The notes: a model not told the origin generated them from the sequence alone. Positions 26,730-35,151 are shown, numbered from the stretch's first letter. The stretch: DNA of 59,734 nt from UBA3775 sp051877895 (GCA_051877895.1 JBJEJI010000038.1:1-59734), one strand, 5' to 3'. Numbers and translations: made by a program.

Positions 26730-27245
26730 TTAAACCAGGTTATTTATCAAATGCATGGCATTATAAATAAGTGTTCTGAGTTCATTTTCAAAAAACATTG
26801 TTAAAACTAATGCCAGTGCAATCTGTATCAGACTGCTGTTAAAAATTTTTTCTGCCTTTCCTTCACCAAGCATTTTTCTGAATGGTAAAAAAATGATATC
26901 TTTAATGAGATTAAGGCACCAGAAGGTTATTAAAAATATCCCTATTGGCTTGTTTATATAAAGGCTAAGTACCGAAAGCAGCATTGCTATGGCAACCACT
27001 GATACTCTTTTATAGGGATTTTTTACATCCACATATCTGTCTGACTTGTTATATGCTGTTCCTGTGGGCTTTCTATCTGTGCCTGCTATCTTCTCATCTA
27101 CATTTAAAAAACTTTGATACAGCTTTTTAAAACGTGGAACTACAACAGGTCCATACACTGCAGCCATCCTCTTTACTATAATAGTAAAGTATCTGGCAAG
27201 AAGGAAAATCAAAAAAACTACAACAAGTAAAATTACAAATCGCAT
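26730..27245 (-). CDS. Small polytopic membrane protein, unknown
   Basis: I do not recognise this 171-aa protein. It has an N-terminal membrane helix (about 3-22), a basic cytosolic loop of ~60 residues (TDRKPTGTAYNKSDRY), then about three more helices (around 83-100, 102-120 and 135-155). The ATG has GGAGG upstream. It starts 54 nt after the ClpX-like gene on the same strand and ends at a terminator, so it is probably co-transcribed and might be a substrate, anchor or partner of that unfoldase. No function is claimed. Confidence 0.7.
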   Translation of the reverse strand: MRFVILLVVVFLIFLLARYFTIIVKRMAAVYGPVVVPRFKKLYQSFLNVDEKIAGTDRKPTGTAYNKSDRYVDVKNPYKRVSVVAIAMLLSVLSLYINKPIGIFLITFWCLNLIKDIIFLPFRKMLGEGKAEKIFNSSLIQIALALVLTMFFENELRTLIYNAMHLINNLV

Positions 27246-27299
27246 GAGAATCCTCCAAACATATTCATTTTTACTCCCTTAGGAAATCATTGAATCCAC

Positions 27300-28742
27300 T
27301 TATTCTCTTACAGAAATCAATGGACTTCCGTTGCCGCGAATATAATCCCCTGTAATTGTAACCTTGCCTATCATACTGTCTTTTGGTATTTCATACATTA
27401 TATCAAGCATATACTGCTCAATAATAGCTCTGAGCGCTCTTGCACCGGTTTTCTTTTCGATAGCCTGTTTAGCTATTTCCTCAAGAGCGGAATCATCAAA
27501 CTCCAGTTTCACCTCATCCATGGCCAAAAGCTTCTGGTACTGCTTTATAATAGCATTCTGTGGCTCCGTAAGTATGCGCTTAAGCATGTCAGTATCAAGT
27601 CCGCTAAGAGAAAAGACAACCGGAAGACGTCCAAGAAATTCAGGTATCATTCCATATTCTCTCAAATCTTCAACAGTGACCTTTGAAAGAATATTCGGGT
27701 CATCATCATATTTATCCTTCAAGTCAGCTCCAAAGCCGATTGACGATGTTTTTGTCAGTCTGGATTTGATTATGTTTTCCAAATCAGGGAAAGCACCGCC
27801 ACATACAAATAAGATGTTTTTGGTGTTTATAGTTGTCATAGGAACCATAGCATTCTTGCTTGTAGCTCCTACCGGTACCTCAACCTCGGCACCTTCAAGC
27901 AGCTTTAAAAGCCCCTGCTGTACACTCTCACCGCTTACGTCGCGCTGATGAGCATTTTTCTTTTTTGCAATTTTATCGATTTCGTCAATAAATACAATTC
28001 CTCTTTCTGCCTTTTCAACATCATTTCCTGCATTAGCAAGAAGCTTGGAAAGTACACTCTCAACATCATCTCCGATGTATCCGGCTTCAGTAAGGGATGT
28101 AGCATCAGTAATAGCCAGAGGAACATTTAAAATATCTGCCAGAGTTTTTAGCAGATATGTTTTTCCGCATCCTGTAGGTCCAATCATAAGCATATTTGAC
28201 TTTTCTATTACCACGCTATTATCTTCATGGTTTTCTTCCTCATGAAGTACTCTTTTATAGTGGTTGTATACTGCCACACTGATTACTTTTTTAGCCTGCT
28301 CCTGACCTACAACATGTTTGTCCAGCATTTCTTTAATTTTATGAGGTGCCGGAAGATCTTTTAAAGTCATGCCTTTGAGCTCCGGCTTATTATCTTCGTT
28401 TTTAGATTTTTCCTTTTTAGGCTTAATCCTTTGTCTGTTCATTTCCCTTGGAATCACTATTCTCACATTACCAAAAGGAAAGGATTGTCTTTTATCTTTA
28501 TCTTCATCTTTTTCGTCATCAGAGTTTTTTACGGGCATGCCTGTAAAGTCCCCCAGATTCAGATTGCTCATCATATCAAATGATCGTTGCATACAACTGC
28601 TGCATATGTGGAGATTGTCCTGGATTTTTATCAGTTTTCCGGCAACACTTTCAGGTCTGTGGCATATTGAACAGATGTCCTCATATCCATCGTTGTCTCT
28701 ATTATCATTGTTTTCATTTATTAAATCGTCTTCAACACTCAC
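27300..28742 (-). CDS. ClpX-like AAA+ unfoldase (paralogue)
   Basis: A ClpX-family ATPase of 480 aa, longer than usual (~410-430). It has a zinc-binding domain with C24, C27, C47, C50, then an extended charged linker (about 70-120). The AAA+ core has Walker A GPTGCGKT at 188-195, pore-1 loop GYIG at 221-224 and Walker B VFIDEID at 250-256, and the ClpP-docking IGF loop at 335-337 is present. Where ClpX carries the RKH pore loop (GGRKHPxQ) this protein has GATSKNAMVP (292-301), so ssrA-type recognition is probably lost or altered. The start is GTG with AGGAG. There is no clpP or tig neighbour, as there is for standard clpX; it lies next to envelope genes. Confidence 0.85.
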   Translation of the reverse strand: MSVEDDLINENNDNRDNDGYEDICSICHRPESVAGKLIKIQDNLHICSSCMQRSFDMMSNLNLGDFTGMPVKNSDDEKDEDKDKRQSFPFGNVRIVIPREMNRQRIKPKKEKSKNEDNKPELKGMTLKDLPAPHKIKEMLDKHVVGQEQAKKVISVAVYNHYKRVLHEEENHEDNSVVIEKSNMLMIGPTGCGKTYLLKTLADILNVPLAITDATSLTEAGYIGDDVESVLSKLLANAGNDVEKAERGIVFIDEIDKIAKKKNAHQRDVSGESVQQGLLKLLEGAEVEVPVGATSKNAMVPMTTINTKNILFVCGGAFPDLENIIKSRLTKTSSIGFGADLKDKYDDDPNILSKVTVEDLREYGMIPEFLGRLPVVFSLSGLDTDMLKRILTEPQNAIIKQYQKLLAMDEVKLEFDDSALEEIAKQAIEKKTGARALRAIIEQYMLDIMYEIPKDSMIGKVTITGDYIRGNGSPLISVRE

Positions 28743-28834
28743 TATTAATTACTCCTTTTTTTATTATGCACTCTGTAAATCATCAGCATGAATTTTTTAG
28801 ATTTCATAGTTCTGCTAAAATACGGTACATTAGT

Positions 28835-30250
28835 TTATCGTGCGTTTTCTGATTTAAATCCCTTGAATATAGTAAGGAATAAAATCTTAAAATCAAGACC
28901 CAGAGTCCAGTTTTCAATATAGTAAAGATCATAATCAATACGTTTTACAATTGATGTGTCTCCTCTGAATCCGTTAATCTGAGCCCATCCGGTAATTCCG
29001 GGTCTGACCTGATGCTTAATCATGTACCTCGGAATTTCTTCACGGAATTTTTCTACAAAGAAAGGTCTTTCCGGTCTTGGTCCTACAAGACTCATGTCGC
29101 CCTTTAAAACGTTAAAGAACTGTGGAAGCTCATCAAGACTTGTACTTCTTATAAAGTGTCCCACTTTTGTAATTCTTGCGTCAGCATTACCATCTCCGGT
29201 CCACTGATAGGCATCTTCTCCGTGAGTAACCACTGCCATAGAGCGGAACTTGTACATCATAAAAGGCTTATTATGAAGACCTACTCTTTCCTGCTTGTAT
29301 ATAATCGGTCCGTCAGAAGTTGCTTTTACCGCTATTGCAATAATCAACATTGGGATTGAAAACAAAAGGATACAGAAGGAACCGATAATGATATCACAGA
29401 TACGCTTTATCACTCTGTTCCCAAATAATGCCAAAGGTACATTTCTTATGTTTACAATCGGAAGGCCTTCCATATCTTCCATTACAGGAACTGTAGGAAT
29501 GATATGGTTATAATCCGGAACGAAAATTGTATGGCAGCCTGATTTTTCACAAATGCCAACTACCCGTCTCAGTTTATAATATTCATTGATATTCAGTGCA
29601 ACAACCACTTCATCATAGCGGTTGGACTCTAAAATGTCAGCAAGCTCGTCTATTTTTCCGATGACAGAAACATCTTTATAACTAAGTCCCTGTTCTGTTT
29701 CATCATCTATAATGCCATGTATGGAATAACCCCACTGTGGATTATCACGTACTCTGTCTATAAAGCCTCTGGCAACAGAGCTGTAACCGATAATCAGTAC
29801 ATGTTTTAAGTTTATGCCTTTCGTTCTCAGATATTGCAGAACTGACTGGCACAAATATCTGAAACTGAAGCTTAAAAGCAGATTGGTACAGAAAAATACC
29901 GCAATAAAGCCTCGGGATATATACATATCCTTCAAGAAGAAAAATACGAAGGCAACAAATAAAAGCCCGATGATATTGGCTTTTAATATGTTCCAGAGTT
30001 CAATTTTTCTTCGGCGGGTCACACCATATAAATTACAGTAGGAGTAAATAATCAGATAACCGGGAATGAAAATGTATAGATACTTTGCATATTCCGAAAG
30101 AGAATAGTATTCAACATTTCCTTCCAGTTCAAGAACACCTACGTTTGAAAGTGCGCCAAATCTCAGACTGTATGCTACCAGATAGGAAACCGCTATAAGT
30201 ATAGCATCAAAAAGTATTCTCAGATTTACACCTGCATTCTGTTTTTTCAT
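28835..30250 (-). CDS. Undecaprenyl-phosphate sugar phosphotransferase (WcaJ/WbaP type)
   Basis: It starts a glycopolymer by moving a sugar-1-phosphate onto undecaprenyl phosphate at the membrane. The 471-aa protein has about four N-terminal helices, a CoA-binding-like Rossmann domain (about 125-245, HVLIIGYSSVARGF), a fifth hydrophobic hairpin (around 285-310) and the catalytic PGT domain: KQERVGLHNKPFMMYKFRSM, SLDELPQFFNVLKGDMSLVGPRPERP and RPGITGWAQINGFRG. The ATG at 30250 is preceded by AGGAGAG; the longer frame is rejected. It lies 92 nt upstream of the ClpX-like gene on the same strand. The sugar (glucose, galactose or a HexNAc) cannot be told. Confidence 0.93.
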   Translation of the reverse strand: MKKQNAGVNLRILFDAILIAVSYLVAYSLRFGALSNVGVLELEGNVEYYSLSEYAKYLYIFIPGYLIIYSYCNLYGVTRRRKIELWNILKANIIGLLFVAFVFFFLKDMYISRGFIAVFFCTNLLLSFSFRYLCQSVLQYLRTKGINLKHVLIIGYSSVARGFIDRVRDNPQWGYSIHGIIDDETEQGLSYKDVSVIGKIDELADILESNRYDEVVVALNINEYYKLRRVVGICEKSGCHTIFVPDYNHIIPTVPVMEDMEGLPIVNIRNVPLALFGNRVIKRICDIIIGSFCILLFSIPMLIIAIAVKATSDGPIIYKQERVGLHNKPFMMYKFRSMAVVTHGEDAYQWTGDGNADARITKVGHFIRSTSLDELPQFFNVLKGDMSLVGPRPERPFFVEKFREEIPRYMIKHQVRPGITGWAQINGFRGDTSIVKRIDYDLYYIENWTLGLDFKILFLTIFKGFKSENAR

Positions 30251-30287
30251 GTATGCTCTCCTGAAAATAAACAAAATCGTTCTTATA

Positions 30288-30316
30288 ATAATAACCGAAA
30301 TATGGAATAAAAACAA
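30288..30316 (-). promoter_or_regulatory. Promoter of the sugar phosphotransferase
   Basis: TTGTTT (30311-30316), 17-nt spacer, TATTAT (30288-30293) on the minus strand. The region 30317-30442 between this and the divergent promoter is AT-rich, with no further feature that I can support. Confidence 0.55.
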
Positions 30317-30442
30317 TAGAATAATCTGTTATACTTTATTTTTTTCACAATTCTAACACAAAAAAGTGATATAAGTAATTATATACAACAATTTTACATA
30401 TTTTTTATATTTTGGTTCAAGATTTTTTGTACATCCTACACA

Positions 30443-30471
30443 TTGAATTTTCCTTTGTTTCATGGTATATT
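30443..30471 (+). promoter_or_regulatory. Promoter of the trypsin-fold protein gene
   Basis: TTGAAT (30443-30448), 17-nt spacer, TATATT (30466-30471). Confidence 0.7.
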
Positions 30472-30472
30472 A

Positions 30473-30535
30473 TGTACCGCGTAAGGTACAAAGTGCCCTT
30501 TTAAACGTCGCAAAAAGCGAAGCGTTTGCGAGTTT
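30473..30535 (+). promoter_or_regulatory. Structured leader: inverted repeat at +1 and stable hairpin
   Basis: TGTACC-N6-GGTACA (30473-30490) covers the expected transcription start. A hairpin of 11 bp with one bulge follows (AAAC + TCGCAAA at 30503-30514, with TTTGCGA + GTTT at 30525-30535). No T run follows, so it is not a terminator; an operator plus leader element is plausible. Confidence 0.5.
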
Positions 30536-30574
30536 GACTATAGTAAATAATTATGATTGTTTAAAGGACATGAT

Positions 30575-31414
30575 ATGAAGAAACTGTTTAAATTTGTTTT
30601 ATCTTGTTGTTGTCTGGTTGCTGTAGGCGGCTGTGCTTATATCTGCCTGTATGAAATATATAATTCTTATTTTTCGGACGAACCTAAAAATATTGTTACA
30701 TACCACAAAGCAACTTCTTCAACAGCAGATGTTTCTGAAATAGTTAATAAAATAGAAACCGGCGATGATTTTGACAACAGCCTTTTCTCTACAGGAAACA
30801 CCCTGGGCTACACTGACATTCAGGATGCCTGTATTATCGACAGTGATACTCTCACTGATTTATATCTGTATTCAGAAAAATATGTTGTTCTGGTTACCTC
30901 ATCCAACTACGACAACATGAATGGAACAATAATCAGTATAGATGATGATTATATCTATATTGCTACTGATTATTCAGAGTCAAAAGGTGCAAGTTCCTTT
31001 ACCGTTACTTTTGCAGACGGAACTGAATGTTCCGGCAGAAAGTACAGACATGACAGTGTACGTGACATTCTTCTGATATATATCAGCAAAAATCAGATTA
31101 CTGAAGAAACATTATCCGTTCTTAAGGATGTAAGTTCTGATGAGCCTTCTGATACATTAACTGCCGGTACCTCTGTAATAGCAATTGGTGCAAAATATAA
31201 TAATACCTTAAATGTATCTGCCGGTAACCTTAAATCGGAACTTAAAACTGTATCTTTTGGCAATGCAGATGTTAATTATTATGAGGCTGCTTTTTCAGAC
31301 CTTTGTAATTTAAGCGGTTCCGTTGTTATTGACGTCAATGGCAATGTGATTGGAATTTATACCGGAGAGGGAATTATCATTCCATTAGAAGACATATACG
31401 CATTAATGAAATAA
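30575..31414 (+). CDS. Membrane-anchored trypsin-fold (HtrA-like) protein, probably catalytically defective
   Basis: A 279-aa protein with an N-terminal hydrophobic segment (about 6-27, containing a lipobox-like VGGC) and an extracellular domain that follows the HtrA chymotrypsin fold step by step. NGTIISIDDDYIYIATDY matches the GSGxIIxxDGYILTNNHV strand pair; RDILLIYIS matches TDLAVLKI; GTSVIAIGAKY and VSAGNL match the VxAIGNP and VTxGxV stretches; NLSGSVVIDVNGNVIGIYTG matches GNSGGPLVNxxGxVIGI. The Asp and Ser positions are kept, but the catalytic His position reads Asp/Tyr. There is no PDZ domain. It is probably a pseudoprotease or sensor. The ATG at 30575 has AAAGGA. The alignment is by eye. 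Confidence 0.65.
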   Translation: MKKLFKFVLSCCCLVAVGGCAYICLYEIYNSYFSDEPKNIVTYHKATSSTADVSEIVNKIETGDDFDNSLFSTGNTLGYTDIQDACIIDSDTLTDLYLYSEKYVVLVTSSNYDNMNGTIISIDDDYIYIATDYSESKGASSFTVTFADGTECSGRKYRHDSVRDILLIYISKNQITEETLSVLKDVSSDEPSDTLTAGTSVIAIGAKYNNTLNVSAGNLKSELKTVSFGNADVNYYEAAFSDLCNLSGSVVIDVNGNVIGIYTGEGIIIPLEDIYALMK

Positions 31415-31440
31415 CCTTTACACAGTTTATGAACCATAAA

Positions 31441-31488
31441 AAATCGGATATTGGTTGTATGATTATACATACAGCCAATATCCGATTT
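31441..31488 (-). terminator. Terminator overlapping the 3' end of the GT2 gene
   Basis: A 20-bp stem (31441-31460 with 31469-31488, one G-U pair) with an 8-nt loop is followed on the minus strand by TTTTTTATGG. The loop contains the GT2 stop codon and one arm encodes its last residues. It could also stop the convergent plus-strand transcript. Confidence 0.88.
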
Positions 31489-32392
31489 TCCTGTTTAATC
31501 CGGTTTTTGTAAATCCGTATTCCAATATACTGCTTAGTTTTTTTATCTTACTCATGTCAGGAAAATTACAATATACTGCAAGTGTTTCTCGCTCCTGCTC
31601 TCCCAGCTTTCCACCAAACAATTTCTGAAAATCCTGTGCCTGCTTATATGTGAGCATTAAGGAGTGACGAATCTTTTCCTTTTTCCCTGCCATCTCAATT
31701 GTAGCTGATGCACTTCTGAAGTCCTTAGCTCCCTCCTGGTTGCCGCCATGCTGCCTGTAGCGTATTAAAGGCGTAGATATAAAGCCTATATGTCCCATGG
31801 AAACAGCTATTAACGCTAGCCACCAGTCGTGCATAATCATATGCTCCGGTTTACGGTTAAGATAACTTAATAAAGCCTTATTAACAATGATTGTACAGCC
31901 GGTTACTGAATTCTGACACAGAGACGACGCAAAAGTTAATTCTGTACCTTTTAAATTCTGTCTGTAAAACATTGAATTTTCCATTGTATTTAAATTTTCA
32001 TCTGCAACAATCAAATCGGAATGAACAAGTAATGGTGTTTTCTTTCCGTATTTATTCTCCATCTTTTTCATTGCAAGCATGCTAAGCTTCACTTTGTCCG
32101 GAAGCCAGACATCATCCTGATCCGAAAGCATTACATAATCTGAACCGGCAGCATCCACTAACATCTGAAAAAAGTTGGCTGAAGCACTTCCTGAATTTTT
32201 CTTATTAGACTTCACCATTATTTTGTTTGGATACCTTTCAGCATAAGATTTCGCAACAGATAAGGTATTATCCTTGGAACAATCATCACATATTGTCAAA
32301 TGCCAGTCATTAGAAGTCTGGTCCAAAATTGACTGAATCTGCTCACCTATAAACTTTTCTCCATTATAGGAGGCCATCAGAATTTCAATCAT
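31463..32392 (-). CDS. Family 2 glycosyltransferase (rhamnosyl/galactofuranosyl-type)
   Basis: A GT-A fold glycosyltransferase of 309 aa: IEILMASYNGEKFIGEQIQSI at the N-terminus, ICDDCSKDNT, and the metal-binding MLSDQDDVWLP (DxD). The SDQDDVW pattern is typical of wall and capsule rhamnosyl- or related transferases. The start ATG at 32390-32392 overlaps the stop of glf (ATGA), so the genes are translationally coupled; the alternative ATG 18 nt upstream is inside glf. Coupling to glf suggests galactofuranose transfer, but that is inference. Confidence 0.85.
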   Translation of the reverse strand: MIEILMASYNGEKFIGEQIQSILDQTSNDWHLTICDDCSKDNTLSVAKSYAERYPNKIMVKSNKKNSGSASANFFQMLVDAAGSDYVMLSDQDDVWLPDKVKLSMLAMKKMENKYGKKTPLLVHSDLIVADENLNTMENSMFYRQNLKGTELTFASSLCQNSVTGCTIIVNKALLSYLNRKPEHMIMHDWWLALIAVSMGHIGFISTPLIRYRQHGGNQEGAKDFRSASATIEMAGKKEKIRHSLMLTYKQAQDFQKLFGGKLGEQERETLAVYCNFPDMSKIKKLSSILEYGFTKTGLNRKIGYWLYV

Positions 32393-33504
32393 ACCTTCCA
32401 CCCCTGACATTCTGAATCCGCTCTATCCAAGGCAGATTTAATTACATCATCCATGTCATAGTATTTATACTCGCCAAGACGTCCGCCAAAAATAATGTTG
32501 TTTTCTCCCGCAGCGAGTTCCTTGTATTTAAGAAACTTTTGTTTACTGTCTTCATCGTTTACAGGATAATATGGTTCATCTCCCGGATTCCAGCTACGAG
32601 GATATTCTCTTGAAATAACAGTTTTGTCTCCTTTTCCAAACGCAAAATGCTTATGCTCGATAATTCTTGTATATGGAATTTCTGCATCTGTGTAGTTGAC
32701 TACTGCATTTCCCTGATAGTTATCAATATTAAGAAGCTCATGTTCAAATTCAACTCTTCTATAACCCAGGGCTCCAAAATGATAGTCATAAAATTCATCT
32801 ATTGGACCTGTGAAAACAATTTTTTCCGCAATACTGTTAAAGAAGTCCCTGTCAGACAGATAATCTGTTTCAAGACGCACTTCAATCCCTGATAACATTT
32901 TTTCAACTATTGCAGTATATCCTCCCTCCGGAATTCCCTGATAACGATCTGTAAAATAGTTATTATCATAAATAAATCTAAGAGGAAGTCGTTTTATAAT
33001 GTAAGAAGGAAGGTCTTTACATTCCATTCCCCACTGCTTTTCTGTATATCCTTTTACCAGTTTTTCATATACATCCCTGCCAACTAAGGAAAGAGCCTGT
33101 TCCTCAAGATTCTGAGGAGTTTTTATATTCTCTTTTGCAACCTGCTCATCAATAATTTTTTTCGCCTCAGCAGGTGTTTTAATACCCCACATTTTAGAAA
33201 ATGTGTTCATGTTAAAAGGCATATTATAAATTTCATCCTTATATATGGCTATAGGCGAATTAATATAGTTATTAAAATCTGCAAAGCCGTTAACATAATC
33301 CCATATCCGTTTATCGTCTGTATGAAAAATGTGTGCACCATACACATGTACATCAATACCCTCAACATTTTTAGTGTAAATATTGCCTCCAATGTGACTG
33401 CGCCTGTCAATTACAAGACATTTTTTGCCCTTTTTATGCATTTCAGAGGCAAAAACACAGCCATACAAACCGGCTCCTACTATTATATAGTCATATTCTT
33501 TCAT
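32389..33504 (-). CDS. glf: UDP-galactopyranose mutase
   Basis: A flavoenzyme that interconverts UDP-galactopyranose and UDP-galactofuranose, giving the precursor for galactofuranose in surface polymers. The 371-aa protein has the FAD motif IIVGAGLYGCVFA, RRSHIGGNIY, the VHVYGAHIFHT substrate-loop residues, KQWG and FTGPIDEFYDY. The ATG at 33504 has GGAGG at 6 nt. It is first gene of glf-GT2, with a strong promoter and a leader inverted repeat, divergent from a CDP-glycerol transferase. Confidence 0.96.
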   Translation of the reverse strand: MKEYDYIIVGAGLYGCVFASEMHKKGKKCLVIDRRSHIGGNIYTKNVEGIDVHVYGAHIFHTDDKRIWDYVNGFADFNNYINSPIAIYKDEIYNMPFNMNTFSKMWGIKTPAEAKKIIDEQVAKENIKTPQNLEEQALSLVGRDVYEKLVKGYTEKQWGMECKDLPSYIIKRLPLRFIYDNNYFTDRYQGIPEGGYTAIVEKMLSGIEVRLETDYLSDRDFFNSIAEKIVFTGPIDEFYDYHFGALGYRRVEFEHELLNIDNYQGNAVVNYTDAEIPYTRIIEHKHFAFGKGDKTVISREYPRSWNPGDEPYYPVNDEDSKQKFLKYKELAAGENNIIFGGRLGEYKYYDMDDVIKSALDRADSECQGWKV

Positions 33505-33539
33505 AGTCTTCCTCCATAATGTCAGACTCGCAAACTTCA

Positions 33540-33599
33540 CGGTTGAATCCATATCAACCGGATTTCGTTTATTATACTATATCCCACAAGCCGATTCAA
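33540..33599 (-). promoter_or_regulatory. glf promoter and leader inverted repeat
   Basis: On the minus strand TTGAAT (33594-33599), 17-nt spacer and TATAAT (33571-33576). CGGTTGA-N7-TCAACCG (33540-33560) lies at about +4 to +24 and may be an operator or leader hairpin. Confidence 0.75.
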
Positions 33600-33671
33600 G
33601 AAAATAATATTAATGACGCTTAACCCATATCAAATACATTCAGGAATATTATTATTGTAAACTAACCGGTA

Positions 33672-33700
33672 TTGAATCTGTTTTAATCATGGGTTATAAT
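33672..33700 (+). promoter_or_regulatory. Promoter of the CDP-glycerol transferase gene
   Basis: TTGAAT (33672-33677), 17-nt spacer, TATAAT (33695-33700); same -35 and -10 as the divergent glf promoter. Confidence 0.78.
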
Positions 33701-33733
33701 AAAGTCTAAGAATTCTGACTTAGGGGAAATTAA

Positions 33734-34849
33734 ATGGACAAGAACAAAATATTTGCATCAATATGCAATTTTTATGGAAAGCTATGCAGAACTAAAAACA
33801 GCCGTGTTACTTTAATAGAAAAACATAACACCGGTTTTACAGGAAATCTGCACGACCTTTATCTTGAAATTTCAAAACGTTATCCTGATACCCGCTTTAA
33901 CATAATCTATCATAATGATTACAGCAGTAAAAGTATTCTTTCTTTGTTAAAGCTTTTTACTGTTAAAGCATTCCGTATGATGTCCTCGAAATATATTTTT
34001 CTCAATGATAACTTTATGCCTATGGCTTATATTAATTTTCACAACGACTGCAAAATCGTACAGGTATGGCATGGCATAGGTGCTTTTAAGACCTTCGGCA
34101 TTCCAACTCTTTCCGACTCTGAACTGATTGCAGAAGTAAAGAAAGCAAATGAATCCGTAAGCATGATCACTGTAAGCACAGACAATGCCATTCCAATTTA
34201 TGCTGAAGCATTTGGTGTTCCAAAAGAAAAGGTTAAGGCTACCGGCATACCACAGGCAGACTTTTATCTTAAAGAACATAACGTAAAAGAATTAAAGGAA
34301 AAGTTTTACAAAGAACATCCGACCTGCAAAGGCAAAAAGCTGGTTTTATACGCTCCTACCTTCAGGGATAATCCGGAAGCAGACAGCAAACTGCTTGATA
34401 ATTTTGATTTCGAAACCTTTACCAATGAGTTGTCCGATGAATATGTTCTTTTAGTCAGACTTCATCCGCAAATTCACAGTGACAGCCATTTTCCGGAAAA
34501 CGTAATCAATGTTACCGACTATCCATCGGTAAGAAACCTTCTGCTTATCAGTGACATTATGATTGCGGATTACTCTTCCATTACCATAGAATTTGCCCTT
34601 CTCGGAAGACCTATTATAATGTATCCTTTTGATTTTGAAAGATACACCGCCCAGGACAGAGGTTTTTATTTTGACTATTTCAAACAGGCTCCGGGACCAG
34701 TATGCTACACCACTAATGAAATAATTGATTGTATTAAAAACAATGATTTTTCTCCGGAAAAAATACAGACCTACGCACAGTTACACAACTCCTTCTGGGA
34801 TTGTAAATCTGCAGAAAGAATCATAGATTACACAATGGGTAAAAACTAA
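33734..34849 (+). CDS. CDP-glycerol glycerophosphotransferase family protein (TagB/TagF-like)
   Basis: It adds glycerol-phosphate (or ribitol-phosphate) units to a lipid-linked glycopolymer at the inner face of the membrane. The 371-aa product is a bare catalytic domain: VQVWHGIGAFKTFG with the catalytic-type His, the strand LVLYAPTFRD, LHPQIH, and MIADYSSITIEFALLGRPIIMY, which binds the nucleotide. TagB primases are of this short length, but single versus multiple additions cannot be told. AGGGGAAA precedes the ATG. It converges on the HPr gene with only 12 nt between the stops. Confidence 0.9.
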   Translation: MDKNKIFASICNFYGKLCRTKNSRVTLIEKHNTGFTGNLHDLYLEISKRYPDTRFNIIYHNDYSSKSILSLLKLFTVKAFRMMSSKYIFLNDNFMPMAYINFHNDCKIVQVWHGIGAFKTFGIPTLSDSELIAEVKKANESVSMITVSTDNAIPIYAEAFGVPKEKVKATGIPQADFYLKEHNVKELKEKFYKEHPTCKGKKLVLYAPTFRDNPEADSKLLDNFDFETFTNELSDEYVLLVRLHPQIHSDSHFPENVINVTDYPSVRNLLLISDIMIADYSSITIEFALLGRPIIMYPFDFERYTAQDRGFYFDYFKQAPGPVCYTTNEIIDCIKNNDFSPEKIQTYAQLHNSFWDCKSAERIIDYTMGKN

Positions 34850-34861
34850 CAAATACAGGTA

Positions 34862-35128
34862 CTATTCCATATTGAAACCCAAATGTATTCCTTTGAGTAT
34901 TGCCTGCAGACATTCTTCTTCATCAGATCCGTCACATACAATTTCAATTTCTTCATTTTCTTTAACCTGTGCACTCAGTATACCCAAAACGCTCTTTGCA
35001 TTAACATTATAATTACGAACTTTAAGGTATACTGAACAGGAATAAGACAGGGCAATATTGCCCATAGCTCCGGCAGGTTTAATATGTAACCCTTTTTTGT
35101 TTTTTACTACAGCTTTCCCACTAACCAT
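34862..35128 (-). CDS. HPr-family phosphocarrier protein
   Basis: An 88-aa HPr-like protein. His15, the phosphotransfer residue, is present in GLHIKPAG, but the neighbouring Arg17 of canonical HPr is Lys. Ser46, the HPr kinase site, is present in NAKSVLGIL. It could be a working PTS carrier or a regulatory HPr relative like Crh (which lacks His15). It is the last gene of the cda operon, 23 nt after cdaR, with GGAGGGG upstream. No PTS enzyme is nearby. Confidence 0.88.
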   Translation of the reverse strand: MVSGKAVVKNKKGLHIKPAGAMGNIALSYSCSVYLKVRNYNVNAKSVLGILSAQVKENEEIEIVCDGSDEEECLQAILKGIHLGFNME

Positions 35129-35151
35129 AAAACACCCCTCCGAATTATTAA

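Noticed and set aside
27364..27948. 194-codon plus-strand frame opposite the ClpX-like gene
   Set aside because: Ser-rich reverse-frame product of a conserved AAA+ gene; no start signals.
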